DNA of 64,000 nt, taken from assembly GCF_029633915.1 (NCBI RefSeq), contig NZ_CP091092.1, positions 2,294,001 to 2,358,000 of the forward strand, given 5' to 3'. How positions within the stretch are numbered: the stretch's first letter is position 1; each line of letters opens with the position of its first letter. The translations under genes and the position numbers were made by a program. This DNA comes from Methanomicrobium antiquum (GTDB taxonomy: Archaea; Halobacteriota; Methanomicrobia; Methanomicrobiales; Methanomicrobiaceae). The notes under the pieces are model-generated. The model was not told the DNA's origin and made no database searches. It saw only the letters and a program-made list of their open reading frames with translations. Shown one piece after another: positions 16,820 through 26,167 of this stretch.

Positions 16820-17100
16820 GAGAACTTATGAAATTCTCTGATGATATAAAATCTTATGAAAAAAAGATTTTTCTTAAGTTTTATGAAAGCAAAGCCGGGA
16901 TATGGATGCAAAATTGAGAGTTTTTACGGCCGCCACAAACACCTGCCAAAAACGGCATTTTATCTTGCAGTCTCAGTTTCCGGATATCCTCGGATATCCG
17001 CGGGAATATTATTTCAGATCCTTTCAGGATTCGTGTGATACTTTAAATGACAGCAGGATATAGAATGAACCATTAAACCCGAAAATTCAGGATAAAAAAA

Positions 17101-18174
17101 ATGATTGATTTAATTATCGGCTCACTGGCAACAGGCTGGGATACGCTTGCAGGCTATCTTGCAGAGCATGTTGTAACCTGCTTAATCCCTGCATTCTTCA
17201 TAGCCGGAGCAATAGCCGCACTTGTAAGAAAAGATGCAATAATGAAATACTTCAGTCCGGATGCGAAAAGAAGCACTGCATACGGTCTTGCATCTGTTTC
17301 AGGAACTGTGCTTGCGGTCTGTTCATGCACAATCCTGCCGATGTTTGCCGGGCTTTTTAAGCGTGGAAGCGGAATCGGGCCTGCAACAACATTTCTCTAT
17401 GCCGGCCCTGCAATTAACATCTTAGCGATTGTCTATACAGCAAAAGTATTAGGCTTTGACCTTGGTGTTGCAAGGGCGGCCTTTGCAATAGTAATGGCAA
17501 TAATAATCGGGCTTATAATGGCGTTTCTCTTCAAATCCCATGATGCCGATACAAAGAAAAAACTGGCCGCGATGCTTTCAGGACCCCTGGTTGGAGATGC
17601 AGAAAAGCCACGCTTTGTTGTGCCTTTGTTCTTCATCTTTTTGGTCGGAATTTTAATTGCCGGAACGGCACAGGCTGACTGGATGATAAAGTTCCCGATA
17701 ATATACGCACTTACTCTTGGAGTCGCGTTTCTTTTGATATACTACTTTGAGCGTGACGAAGTTTCAGAGTGGGGACTTGAGACGTGGGATCTAACAAAGA
17801 AAATTTTTCCCATACTGATTATCGGAACATTTGCCCTTGGAATGCTCTCGTTCTTCCTGCCGCCGGAGGTATTCAGGCCGTTTTTTGGAACGAATTCGAT
17901 AGAGTCGACATTTTTGGCATCATTAGTGGGAACAATCCTTTATATGCCGACCCTTCTGGAGGTGCCGGTAATCGGGACAACCTTCGGCTACACGAGCGGT
18001 GTTATGGCAGGCGGTCCTGCACTTGCCCTTCTCCTTTCAGGCCCGAGTATCAGCCTGCCCTCCCTTCTTGTAATATCAAGGATAATGGGCCCGAAAAAGA
18101 CCATTGTCTATGCGGCTCTTGTGATTTTATTTTCAGCGGTTGCAGGATTTGTGTATGGTATGTTCTTCTTATAG
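17101..18174 (+). CDS. ArsP-like (DUF318) permease
   Basis: 357 residues, about 8-10 helices in two halves. Residues near 75-85 have VCSCTILPMFAGLFKRG, with the paired Cys conserved in this permease family (ArsP/SO_0444), and both halves carry the GPATTFLYAGPAIN / GGPALALLLSGPSISLP repeat. ArsP members export trivalent organoarsenicals. Linked to a CVC ArsR upstream and a thioredoxin-like redox protein downstream, so metalloid efflux is the best guess. Confidence 0.85.
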   Translation: MIDLIIGSLATGWDTLAGYLAEHVVTCLIPAFFIAGAIAALVRKDAIMKYFSPDAKRSTAYGLASVSGTVLAVCSCTILPMFAGLFKRGSGIGPATTFLYAGPAINILAIVYTAKVLGFDLGVARAAFAIVMAIIIGLIMAFLFKSHDADTKKKLAAMLSGPLVGDAEKPRFVVPLFFIFLVGILIAGTAQADWMIKFPIIYALTLGVAFLLIYYFERDEVSEWGLETWDLTKKIFPILIIGTFALGMLSFFLPPEVFRPFFGTNSIESTFLASLVGTILYMPTLLEVPVIGTTFGYTSGVMAGGPALALLLSGPSISLPSLLVISRIMGPKKTIVYAALVILFSAVAGFVYGMFFL

Positions 18175-18195
18175 GGTGAAAAAGCAAATGAACTG

Positions 18196-18288
18196 ATGAA
18201 ACAAGTTAAAATTTACAACTATATCCCGGAATCGGCATACGGCAGATACCGTGATGCAGTATTAAAGGAATACGAGAAGATGAAATAA
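18196..18288 (+). CDS. Small ORF, 30 aa, between permease and redox protein
   Basis: MKQVKIYNYIPESAYGRYRD and on, ending EYEKMK. It fills the gap between the permease and thioredoxin-like genes (22 nt after one, under 20 nt before the next) and uses the same codon style as its neighbours. It could be a true microprotein of the operon or the tail of a lost gene. No family recognised. Confidence 0.45.
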   Translation: MKQVKIYNYIPESAYGRYRDAVLKEYEKMK

Positions 18289-18304
18289 ACGGAGAATGAT
18301 TGAG

Positions 18305-18994
18305 ATGAAGATTGAAGTATTTGGAACAGGATGCATGAAATGCAAGAGGCTTATGAAGAATGTTGAAAAAGCGGTCTCGGAATCAGGCGTTTCAGCAGAG
18401 ATTGTAAAGGTCGAGGACATAACCAAAATCATGGAGAGGGATGTTATGTTTACACCGGCACTTGCAATCGATGGCGAGGTAAAAGTCGCCGGAAGAGTTG
18501 CAGATGTATCTGAGATTAAGGAGTTAATCAAAGGAGATGTGCCGGGTGTTATTCAAAAATGCACATGCGGGCAGAGCTGTTGTGGAGATAATCCCAAAGC
18601 AGATTCTGCCAAAGTTTTAACTGTTGAGTGGAGGCATGTCGGGGAAAATATTGATACCACCTGCGAGCGCTGTTCGCAAACCGGAAACACCCTAAAAGAA
18701 GTTCTTGATGAGATCGAGTCTTTTTTGTCTGAGAGAAAGATCAAAATTGAAGTCAAAGAGAAAGTGCTTGAAAACGAAAAAATAGAAGAGTCCAATATGA
18801 TTTTATTCAACGGCGTTCCGCTTGAGAAATTAATAGAAGGAATGGAAGTATCACAGACTCCCTGTGCATCATGTGCATGCATTACAGGACAGGATGATGT
18901 CAGATGCCGTGCGATATCATACAAAGGAAAACTTCATGAGGCAATCCCGGCAGAATTAATTAGAAAAGCGGCAGAAAAGGCTCTTGAAATTTAA
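18305..18994 (+). CDS. Thioredoxin-like (MTH895 type) - DUF2703 fusion
   Basis: About 229 residues from ATG 18305 (ATG 18296 is in frame but only 2 nt after the GGAG). Domain 1 (about 1-80) is a glutaredoxin-like redox domain with CxxC in FGTGCMKCKRLMK and the cis-Pro loop MFTPALAIDG. A Cys-rich linker CTCGQSCCGD follows. Domain 2 (about 100-229) matches DUF2703: VEWRHVG, TCERCSQTG, SNMILFNGVPLEKLI, PCASCACITG, CRAISYKGKLHEAIP. These domains usually come as separate genes near arsenic or permease genes. The fusion may reduce or bind the metalloid before export (inference). Confidence 0.85.
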   Translation: MKIEVFGTGCMKCKRLMKNVEKAVSESGVSAEIVKVEDITKIMERDVMFTPALAIDGEVKVAGRVADVSEIKELIKGDVPGVIQKCTCGQSCCGDNPKADSAKVLTVEWRHVGENIDTTCERCSQTGNTLKEVLDEIESFLSERKIKIEVKEKVLENEKIEESNMILFNGVPLEKLIEGMEVSQTPCASCACITGQDDVRCRAISYKGKLHEAIPAELIRKAAEKALEI

Positions 18995-18995
18995 T

Positions 18996-19064
18996 AAAAA
19001 CGTCCATGATAATTTTATTCATGCATCGGTTTCATGTAAGTTACGAAGTAACTTTCATGTAAAG
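18996..19064 (+). repeat. Dispersed palindromic element, copy 4
   Basis: Plus orientation, AAAACGTCCATG then diverged first hairpin and TTTCATGTAAGTTACGAAG / TAACTTTCATGTAAA. Begins 2 nt after the stop of the redox gene. Confidence 0.85.
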
Positions 19065-19197
19065 TTAAAATAAAACAAATTGAGGATATAAAATTGGTTC
19101 TTCTCCATTTTTCTGAAAGATAAAAAAAAGATCTTGAAAATCTGATTTGATTTTCATTATTATTTTCTTATAAATAGTTTTAATATCGGATTAATCC

Positions 19198-19581
19198 TTA
19201 AATCTCTTCTTTTGCATCTTTTATCATCACAAGCATCATCTTAAATTTTGTAACCGCTGATAAGGCGTGAGGAACATTTGCCGGAAATATTATTGTATCG
19301 CTCTCTTTCATCATGTGAGTCTCTCCGGCAACCCATACCTCGCATTCACCGTCAAGAATTGTTACAACAGCATCAAAAGGAGCGGTGTGTTCAGACAATC
19401 CCTCGTCCTCGTCAAAGGAAAAAAGGGTGATGCTTCCGGATTTGTTGCTTACAATCATCCTGCTTGCAACCGTTCCCTCCTGGTATGAGACAAGCTCCTT
19501 TAAATTTAAGACCTTTCCCAATAGTCCGGCACGCTTCTCTTTTCTGCCTGCCCCTTTCATAGCCTCGCTGAATTCTGCCAT
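19198..19581 (-). CDS. Cupin domain protein
   Basis: 127 residues. Small cupin barrel: LSEHTAPFDAVVTILDGECEVWVAGETHMMKESDTIIFPANVPHAL, with His/Glu/His metal ligands partly in place (HTAPFDAV, then PHAL). Follows the hybrid cluster protein gene by 15 nt and so is its operon partner. In this arrangement it is commonly seen with anaerobic stress genes; ligand unknown. Confidence 0.8.
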   Translation of the reverse strand: MAEFSEAMKGAGRKEKRAGLLGKVLNLKELVSYQEGTVASRMIVSNKSGSITLFSFDEDEGLSEHTAPFDAVVTILDGECEVWVAGETHMMKESDTIIFPANVPHALSAVTKFKMMLVMIKDAKEEI

Positions 19582-19596
19582 AATAACTCTGAATGA

Positions 19597-21210
19597 TTAT
19601 TGGGGCACCATCTTTTTTAAGTCTTCTTCAACTGTCGAGTTTTTGGAAAGTCCGAAGTTTTTGACAAGAACATCCAAAACCGCCGGTGATACAAATGCCG
19701 GAAGATATGGTCCGATTGCTATGTCTTTGATTCCAAGATGCAGGAGTGCAAGAAGGACAAGAACAGCCTTCTGCTCGTACCATGCGATGTTGTATGAGAC
19801 AGGAAGATCGTTTATGTCAACGCCGAATGCTTCTGCAAGTGCTTTTGCAATTACAACAAGCGAGTATGAGTCGTTGCACTGCCCTGCATCCAATACACGC
19901 GGGATTCCGCCGATGTCTCCAAGACCTAAGCTGTTGTAGCGGTATTTCGCACAGCCGGCAGTTAATATTACTGTGTCTTTAGGAAGTGCTTTTGCAAACT
20001 CAGTATAGTATTCACGCTCTTTGTGCCTTCCGTCACAGCCTGCCATAACGATAAAGCGCTTAATTGCTCCGTTTTTGATTGCATCCGTAACAGGGCCTGC
20101 AAGCGCTAAAACTGCGTCATGAGCACATCCTGTGATTAAGTCATTTCCGTTTCCGACGGGAAGCGGGGGTTTGCACTTCTTCGCCTGCTCAATTAACGCA
20201 GAGAAATCCTTATGCCCCTTCTCATCTGCTTTGATGTGCTTTAATCCGGGATAGCCGACAACACTTGTTGTGTATACGCGGTCTTTGTATGAGTCCTTTG
20301 GTGGAACAATGCAGTTTGTTGTGATAAGAACCGGTCCGTTGAAGGATTCAAACTCTTCTCTCTGGTGCCACCACGAGCTTCCGTAGTTTCCGATGAGATT
20401 GTCAATTCCCTTAAAAGCCGGATATCCGTGTGCCGGAAGCATCTCGCCGTGGGTGTACACATCAACGCCTGTTCCTTTTGTCTGCAAAAGAAGCATCTTC
20501 ATATCGAGAAGGTCATGGCCTGTGATTAAAATTGCAGGTCTGTCTCTGACGGTAGTCTTTACAGTTGTAATCTCAGGTTTTCCAAACGTTTCTGTGTGAG
20601 CCCTGTCTAAGAGCTCAAGTGTTTTTACACCTACTCCGCCGCACTCAAGCACGAGACCTGTCATCTCAGGAACGCTTAATTCCTGAATCGTTGACAAAAG
20701 CCCCTTCTGCACAAATTTAGGAATTTCCTCATCAGTATATCCTAAAAGCTGTGCATGATGGTAGTATGCCGAGACTCCCTTAAGCCCGTAGATTAAAAGC
20801 TCGCGAAGGGATCTTACATCCTCGTTTTGTGTTGATAAGACTCCGACATGCTTTGCCTTCTCTTCAATCTCAGCCCTGTTCTTTGGCTTCCATGTGCATG
20901 CGTCGTGTTCACTGTTTGCGGCGGGCGGGAGTGAGTCACGGATTTTTATTGCCTCGTCAATCATCTCAAAGTAGCGGTCTTTGTCGAAGTTGACGTTTGT
21001 AAGCGTCATGAAAAGCGAGTCCATAATAAATGTCCCTGCTTTTTTATTTTCCGCACCCTTCTCCATTGCCGGAAGGTTTCTTGCCGAAATTCCCCGGCAT
21101 AAGTATATCAGAAGGTCGATTAGATTTGCAGTCTCCTCATCCTTTCCGCATATTCCTCTTTTTGTGCAGCCTTTCTGGTTTAAGGCTTCTTCACACTGAT
21201 AACAGAACAT
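19597..21210 (-). CDS. hcp: Hybrid cluster protein (hydroxylamine reductase)
   Basis: 537 residues, normal length. N-terminal Cys at 3, 6, 15 and 21 ([19 protein letters not shown]) give the [4Fe-4S] site; the hybrid-cluster ligands appear in [37 protein letters not shown] and [11 protein letters not shown]. Reduces NO or hydroxylamine and acts in nitrosative/oxidative stress in the cytoplasm. Divergent from an HxlR regulator 85 bp away that probably controls it. Confidence 0.95.
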   Translation of the reverse strand: MFCYQCEEALNQKGCTKRGICGKDEETANLIDLLIYLCRGISARNLPAMEKGAENKKAGTFIMDSLFMTLTNVNFDKDRYFEMIDEAIKIRDSLPPAANSEHDACTWKPKNRAEIEEKAKHVGVLSTQNEDVRSLRELLIYGLKGVSAYYHHAQLLGYTDEEIPKFVQKGLLSTIQELSVPEMTGLVLECGGVGVKTLELLDRAHTETFGKPEITTVKTTVRDRPAILITGHDLLDMKMLLLQTKGTGVDVYTHGEMLPAHGYPAFKGIDNLIGNYGSSWWHQREEFESFNGPVLITTNCIVPPKDSYKDRVYTTSVVGYPGLKHIKADEKGHKDFSALIEQAKKCKPPLPVGNGNDLITGCAHDAVLALAGPVTDAIKNGAIKRFIVMAGCDGRHKEREYYTEFAKALPKDTVILTAGCAKYRYNSLGLGDIGGIPRVLDAGQCNDSYSLVVIAKALAEAFGVDINDLPVSYNIAWYEQKAVLVLLALLHLGIKDIAIGPYLPAFVSPAVLDVLVKNFGLSKNSTVEEDLKKMVPQ

Positions 21211-21295
21211 ATCTTCTTCACCTCAATATCTTTTTGATACAACGTATGTATAGAATACTATGATATAAATATCAGGAAGTTTCAAAAACTATACC
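21211..21295. promoter_or_regulatory. Divergent hcp / HxlR promoter
   Basis: 85 bp with tandem TATA-like stretches (gtatagaatactatgatataaatatc) and the palindromes TATAG-AATA-CTATG-like and GATAT-AA-ATATC (about 21261-21272). Likely binding area of the HxlR protein. Confidence 0.5.
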
Positions 21296-21655
21296 ATGGA
21301 TGAGTCGTGCACAGTTTACCAGACAGTAAGATATCTTACAAAAAAGTGGACTCTTTTAATTGTTCTTGAGCTCTACAAGGGTGAAAATTATACAAGGCGG
21401 TTTTCCGAGCTCAAGGATTCAATTCCGGGCATTACATCAAAGCTGTTGTCAGAGCGGCTAAAAGAACTTGAATCTGAGGAGATTATAATAAGACGGGTTG
21501 ATGCCGGCTCATTTCCGGTAAAGACCGAATATTCCTTAACAGAGAGCGGAGTTGAGATAATAAAAATAATCTCGGATATAAAAAAATGGGCGCTTAAGTG
21601 GAAGATAGAAAATGTAGCCTGCGGAGACCAGGACTGCCGCGACTGCATCCTCTGA
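21296..21655 (+). CDS. HxlR family transcriptional regulator
   Basis: 119 residues. wHTH with the HxlR pattern YLTKKWTLLIVLELYKG, RRFSELKDSIPGITSKLLSERLKELESEEII and a wing VKTEYSLTESG. Cys5 near the N-terminus and a Cys cluster at the C-terminus (ACGDQDCRDCIL) could form a redox or metal sensing site. Divergent from hcp, so likely its nitrosative or redox-responsive regulator (inference). Confidence 0.85.
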   Translation: MDESCTVYQTVRYLTKKWTLLIVLELYKGENYTRRFSELKDSIPGITSKLLSERLKELESEEIIIRRVDAGSFPVKTEYSLTESGVEIIKIISDIKKWALKWKIENVACGDQDCRDCIL

Positions 21656-21693
21656 CAACTGAAGTGATATAAACTACAAAGACCGGCATGACC

Positions 21694-21764
21694 TAAAAAC
21701 GTCCATGATAATTTTTTTCATGCTAACTGTTTCATATAAGTTACGAAGTAACTTTCAAGTAAAA
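21694..21764 (+). repeat. Dispersed palindromic element, copy 5
   Basis: Plus orientation, AAAACGTCCATGATAATTTT, TTTCATATAAGTTACGAAG / TAACTTTCAAGTAAA. About 40 nt after the HxlR stop. Confidence 0.8.
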
Positions 21765-21800
21765 TCATAAAAAAAATTCCCTTTCATTAAGAAAATTGTG

Positions 21801-22413
21801 TTAAAATTTTTCTGCCAAAACAACACAAAAGCCTGATTTTGAATCAATATCCCTGATAATAAACCCTGACTCTTTTAGAAATGAACAGACTTCCTGTTCT
21901 GAATAAAATTTTGCATGAGATAAAAACCGCCCCTTTTCCTTCTCAAGAATATATTTTTTGTGGATTTTTCCATCCCTTTCAATGAAAGCAACAACAACCT
22001 GCCCGCCAGGAATAAGTATGCGAAAAATCTCTTTTAGTGCAGGTATCGGGGATTTAAGAAAACATATGACAGTTATTAAAAGAACAGCCCGGCAGGCTCT
22101 GCTTTTTACAGGCAGTGCCTCTGCTCTTCCTCTTACTGCAGCAACTCCTCTGTTCCGGGCAATCCTGCAAAAAGAGAGCGAAGGCTCAATTCCAACTTTC
22201 AGACCAAGAGCTTTTGCAAACCGCCCTGAACCGCACCCGACTTCGATTAGTGGAGGTTGCGGTTTTTTTGCGGCGCAAAGTCCCTGCAGATTCTTTTTAT
22301 GCGGGACAGCTCAGCCTCAAACTCATCGCCGTGTTCGTCAAACCACCTGTCGTAGTCATCCGCATATCTTTCAAAAACATCTTCTGGCGTTATAGCCTGC
22401 CACCTCTTTTTTT
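21801..22413 (-). pseudogene. Class I SAM methyltransferase, frameshifted
   Basis: The minus strand reads WQAITPEDVFERYADDYDRW and on to CRDFAPQK, then hits a stop; in the next frame it continues PLIEVGCGSGRFAKALGL (motif I), LKEIFRILIPGGQVVV and SEQEVCSFLKESGFIIRD to a TAA at 21801. The two halves join if one A is restored in the A7 run at 22263-22269. There is also no ATG, GTG or TTG between the upstream stop and the first codon of the N-terminal frame, near another T7 run. So either a pseudogene with two lesions or a sequencing artefact in homopolymers. Confidence 0.75.
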
Positions 22414-22631
22414 ATTAAGAGCAGATAAAGATACTTTTTTTAAACGCAATAACACTATTATTTCTCTTAAAAATACCTAAATACTTATTTCTAATTTAAA
22501 TTATAAAAACAAAAATGTAAAAAGAATATCGGTTTTATGAAAGCTTTATATTTATTTTATGCATTGATTTTCACAGCAGACTAAAAAAAGGTTTATGCCG
22601 TCATAGTTTTAGATAAAATTAAGAGATTGAT

Positions 22632-23825
22632 ATGTCTGCGGTTAGTAATTTATCCAACAGGCGGTTTTTATATTCACTATTTCTGCTTGGATTTTTTGCA
22701 ATCTTTTCAACGACTATCTCTAAAAATCCGGTGCTTCCTTTGTTCTCCCAGGCTCTTGGCGCCGGAGATTTTGTAATCGGTCTGATTGCAGCAGTATCTC
22801 CCCTTGCAGGAATAATTTTCTCATTTCCTGTTGGGGTTTTATCTGATAATATCGGAAGAAAAAAGATGCTCATTGCATCAGGTCTGATTTTTCTTTGTGC
22901 TCCCCTGCTTTATCTTTTCATCAGCAACCCTGTCTGGCTTATTCCGGTTCGTTTTTTCCATGGGACGGCAACAGCTATACTCGGCCCGGTAATCTCGGCA
23001 ATAATTGCAGAGCGCTTTTATGAAAAGAAAGGTGAGATGCTTGGGCAGTACTCTTCTGCCACATTGATTGGGAGGACAATCGCTCCTCTTGTCGGTGGTT
23101 TTATACTTTCTATTTTTATTTTATCCCCCGGACTCATCTCCTACCGGCTGGTTTATCTCATTGCGGCAATCGCTGCTGTACCGGTCCTTACTCTGATTCT
23201 GATGTACAGGGGGGAGGAGAATAATCTGCCTTGTGCGTCTGTTACGTTGTCGTCTTTTCACAGGAGTTTTGTTCAGTTCTTCTCTGATTCAAAACTCAGG
23301 GCGACAGCATCTGTTGATATGGCCACCTATTTTGCTTTTGGGTCATTTGAAACTTTTTTCCCGCTCGTTCTTGTATCCCAAAATATTAGTCTGTATCTGA
23401 TAGGGGTAATCTTTGCCTCTCAGACTCTGGTTATCGCTGCAACAAAACCAGTCTTTGGAAGAATCGCTGACAGATTTGACAAGAGGATTCAGATTGCTGC
23501 TGGAATACTCATACTTGGATTTTCAACTGCTGCGATTCCTTTTGCATCATCCTTTGGCATGTTTCTTTTGGTCAGCTCTTTTGTTGGTCTTGGCATCTCG
23601 CTGTCTTCGGTTGCGACCAGTTCTTACATAGCAGATGTAACAAAAAAGGAGCGGATGGGAGCTTCAATGGGGGCGCTGTCATCAGTAATGGATATCGGAC
23701 ATTCGGCAGGACCTCTCGTTACAGGAATTGTCATCGCCGCCGGTGGTTTTGTTTATGGATTTTTATTTAGTCTGATTATTGCTTTGGCTGTCTGCGGCTT
23801 TTTTATTCTCTCTGTCCGGAATTGA
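22632..23825 (+). CDS. MFS transporter, 12 TM (DHA1-like)
   Basis: 397 residues with 12 hydrophobic segments. Motif A GVLSDNIGRKKMLIASG after helix 2 and a partial repeat GRIADRFDKRIQIA in the second half; helix 4 has VRFFHGTATAILGPV. Probably a drug or metabolite exporter; substrate not readable. Flanked on both sides by frameshifted pseudogenes, which hints at recent decay around it. Confidence 0.85.
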   Translation: MSAVSNLSNRRFLYSLFLLGFFAIFSTTISKNPVLPLFSQALGAGDFVIGLIAAVSPLAGIIFSFPVGVLSDNIGRKKMLIASGLIFLCAPLLYLFISNPVWLIPVRFFHGTATAILGPVISAIIAERFYEKKGEMLGQYSSATLIGRTIAPLVGGFILSIFILSPGLISYRLVYLIAAIAAVPVLTLILMYRGEENNLPCASVTLSSFHRSFVQFFSDSKLRATASVDMATYFAFGSFETFFPLVLVSQNISLYLIGVIFASQTLVIAATKPVFGRIADRFDKRIQIAAGILILGFSTAAIPFASSFGMFLLVSSFVGLGISLSSVATSSYIADVTKKERMGASMGALSSVMDIGHSAGPLVTGIVIAAGGFVYGFLFSLIIALAVCGFFILSVRN

Positions 23826-23877
23826 TGTGATTTAGGTAAAATTTAAAGAATTTTTAATTAACCTGTCCTTTCATCTT

Positions 23878-24180
23878 TTAATTGCCATAAAGATGGATTC
23901 TGACTTTCTCTTCAACCGACTTTTCCCTTCTTTTGAGTGCTGTAAGGTCTGCCTCTTCTCTGGTTTTGTATGATGAGATGAGAAAAAAAAGAAAGTCAGA
24001 TGTCATATCCATAACCTCTTTTTTAAACCACATCTCAACTGAATTGTCAACGGCAAAACATTTTATCGAGAAAAAGTCCGGCTTTTCAACCTGTAAAATC
24101 CCCCGCCTAAGCCTGAGAGTGATTCAACCTTCCCAAAACGGGCAAGAGAAGAGAAAAATACTCTGGTTCTCAAAGATTAG
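23878..24180 (-). pseudogene. Frameshifted small protein gene
   Basis: On the minus strand three pieces in different frames read as one protein: RVFFSSLARFGKVESLSGLG, then KPDFFSIKCFAVDNSVEMWF..DMTSDFLFF, then LISSYKTREEADLTALKRRE...HLYGN and TAA at 23878. The breaks sit at an A4 and a T7 homopolymer. Amino acid texture is protein-like across the joints (helical, charged C-terminus). Family not recognised. Adjacent to the P-type ATPase gene on the same strand. Confidence 0.45.
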
Positions 24181-26159
24181 ACTATCTTTTTAGTCAGGAC
24201 CGGAATCAGCGCTGAATTAAAAAGCACTGCTAGAACGGCAATCTGGTGGCCGAGTGCTCCTACTGCCGGATGTATAAGTCCGGAAAATGCAAGTCCCATA
24301 AGCAGGAAAGTTAGGGATAAGGCAAAGAAAACATTTAGCTTTATTGTTTTTACAGTCCTTTTTCCAAGAAGAATGAAGCTTAGAAGCAAGCTGAGATCGT
24401 CTTTTAAAAGGACAACGTGAGAGGTTTCAATTGCAACCGAATTTTCTCTTTTTCCAATTGATATGCCGACATTGGCCTGTGCAAGTGCCGGAGCATCGTT
24501 AACACCATCGCCTACGAAGCAGACTTTTCTTCCGGCAGACTGAAGATTTTTTACAATTGACTTCTTTTCACCAGGGACAGCACCTGAAAAGACGTTCTCC
24601 TGATTTATTCCGCAATACCTTCCAACACTTTTTGCAACCTCACATTTATCGCCTGAAACCATTGAGATGTTGTTTATCCCGATTTTTTTAAGATCTGCAA
24701 GGACAGCGGCCGACTCCTCTCTTATACTATCTTCAATTCCAAAAATACCGGCGATGTCTTCGTTTTGAGCAATGAAAACAGGAGTCATACCTTCATTAGA
24801 TAATGATTCTGCCTCGATTTTTGCATAGTCTGGTATAAAAATACCTGATTCTGCCAAAAATCTGGCATTTCCAACAAGCACCCTGCCAGAACAGGATTGT
24901 GCCTCTACACCAAGACCTGGTGTACTGTTTGTCTTTGCACAACTTTCAGCATCAATACTGTTCTCTTTTGCGTATCTTACTATTGCATCTGCAACAGGAT
25001 GTTCTGATCCGCACTCGGCCGCGGCGGCAAGTGCTGTTATTAAAACTTCATCAAAATTCCCGAATGCTTTTATGGATTTTACTCTCATCTTTCCGGAGGA
25101 AAGTGTTCCTGTCTTGTCAAATAAAACGGTGTCAATTTTTTCAGCCTCTTCAAGATAAAGGCCGCTTTTTACTAAAATTCCACGTCTTGCACCTACACCT
25201 ATTGCAGAGATTACAGCTGACGGAGTTGAGAGGAGAAGGGCACAAGGACAGGCTACGATAAGTATTGTTATTGCCCGCTCGATGCTTCCTGTAAATGCAA
25301 AGGTCAAAACCGTTACTACAAGAGTAAAGGGCGTGTATATGGATGCAAATTTATCAATAAAGGGATATGTCGGCGGTCTTCTGGCCTCTGCCTCCCTAAC
25401 GAAGCCGACAATTTTAGAATATGCGGATTCAGAACTTTTCTTTGAAACCTTTATTCTGATTACGCCGTTAATGTTTACTGATCCTGAATAAACCGGATCT
25501 GAGATATTTTTCTCTACCGGAATACTTTCCCCTGTAAGAAAAGATTCATCCACCGAAGTTGACCCGCTTATTATATATCCGTCCGAGGGAACGATATCTC
25601 CGGGCCTTATAAGAACAATGTCGCCCGCTTCGATTGCATCTACAGGAACTTCACTTATTGCACCTTCTTTTTCAACAAAGCCATAATCCGGATGGAAAGA
25701 AGCCATTTTTTCAAGATCTCTTCGCGTTCTTTTATATGCAAAGTCTTCTGCTACCTCGCCTATGGAAAGTATAAGCCCGACCTCTGCCGCAGTGATGTAT
25801 TCCCCTATTAATATTGCTCCAATTATTGCGATACCTGCAAGTTCACAGACGCTTTGCCTCCCGCCAAAAAGCCCCTTTACAAAACCGGCAATAATCGGAA
25901 TACCTGTGCAGAGTGCTGATAAAACTGCAAAAATATTCACAACAGTTTCAGAAAGACCAAGATGCCCGCCGGATAAAGATACGCCCAGCAAAACTGCGGA
26001 AAGAGCAATTATGATGTATTCCTTTGCTGAGTCCGTTTCGGTTTCATGATTATGTCCGCATTTGCATGCACAACCGTTGTTATGGTGATTTTCACTGTCT
26101 GAATCTGATTTTTTTCTATAGCATCCGCTATTGTTATCGCAAATTTCTTTTTCGCCCAT
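24177..26159 (-). CDS. P1B-type heavy-metal ATPase (Zn2+/Cd2+/Pb2+ export)
   Basis: 660 residues. Instead of a ferredoxin-like HMA domain the first 45 residues are a His/Cys-rich tail (CACKCGHNHE). Catalytic set in order: TGES near 209, CPC in IVACPCALLLSTPSA near 304, DKTGTL near 348, HP in GSEHPVADAI, GDGVNDAPA. The CPC plus C-terminal helix without extra Cys fits the zinc/cadmium/lead group. Pumps divalent metal out of the cytoplasm. Its ATG is 8 nt after the MarR stop, so the two are one operon. Confidence 0.93.
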   Translation of the reverse strand: MGEKEICDNNSGCYRKKSDSDSENHHNNGCACKCGHNHETETDSAKEYIIIALSAVLLGVSLSGGHLGLSETVVNIFAVLSALCTGIPIIAGFVKGLFGGRQSVCELAGIAIIGAILIGEYITAAEVGLILSIGEVAEDFAYKRTRRDLEKMASFHPDYGFVEKEGAISEVPVDAIEAGDIVLIRPGDIVPSDGYIISGSTSVDESFLTGESIPVEKNISDPVYSGSVNINGVIRIKVSKKSSESAYSKIVGFVREAEARRPPTYPFIDKFASIYTPFTLVVTVLTFAFTGSIERAITILIVACPCALLLSTPSAVISAIGVGARRGILVKSGLYLEEAEKIDTVLFDKTGTLSSGKMRVKSIKAFGNFDEVLITALAAAAECGSEHPVADAIVRYAKENSIDAESCAKTNSTPGLGVEAQSCSGRVLVGNARFLAESGIFIPDYAKIEAESLSNEGMTPVFIAQNEDIAGIFGIEDSIREESAAVLADLKKIGINNISMVSGDKCEVAKSVGRYCGINQENVFSGAVPGEKKSIVKNLQSAGRKVCFVGDGVNDAPALAQANVGISIGKRENSVAIETSHVVLLKDDLSLLLSFILLGKRTVKTIKLNVFFALSLTFLLMGLAFSGLIHPAVGALGHQIAVLAVLFNSALIPVLTKKIV

Positions 26160-26167
26160 GATAAAAC

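Larger units (their letters stand above)
16544..17100. other. 557-bp region between arsR and permease
   Basis: Carries two operators. Downstream of them an ATG at 16829 opens 29 codons (MKFSDDIKSYEKKIFLKFYE...) to a TGA and then stays open in the same frame to a TAA near 17045, so a decayed small gene is possible. An alternative 60-codon frame at 16856 looks random. Near 16978-17000 lies a CGGATATCC-TCGGATATCCG repeat/palindrome. Confidence 0.5.

Noticed and set aside
16856-17038. 60-codon ORF after the ArsR operators
   Set aside because: Composition looks random and there is no family similarity; a different frame starting at 16829 is at least as good, and neither is convincing.
21958-22480. 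Two plus-strand ORFs of 121-145 codons
   Set aside because: Both are shadows of the frameshifted methyltransferase on the minus strand, whose motif I and post-motifs are clear.
23933-24193. 86-codon plus-strand ORF
   Set aside because: It lies opposite the frameshifted minus-strand gene, which has better protein texture across its joints, and overlaps the end of the P-type ATPase gene.
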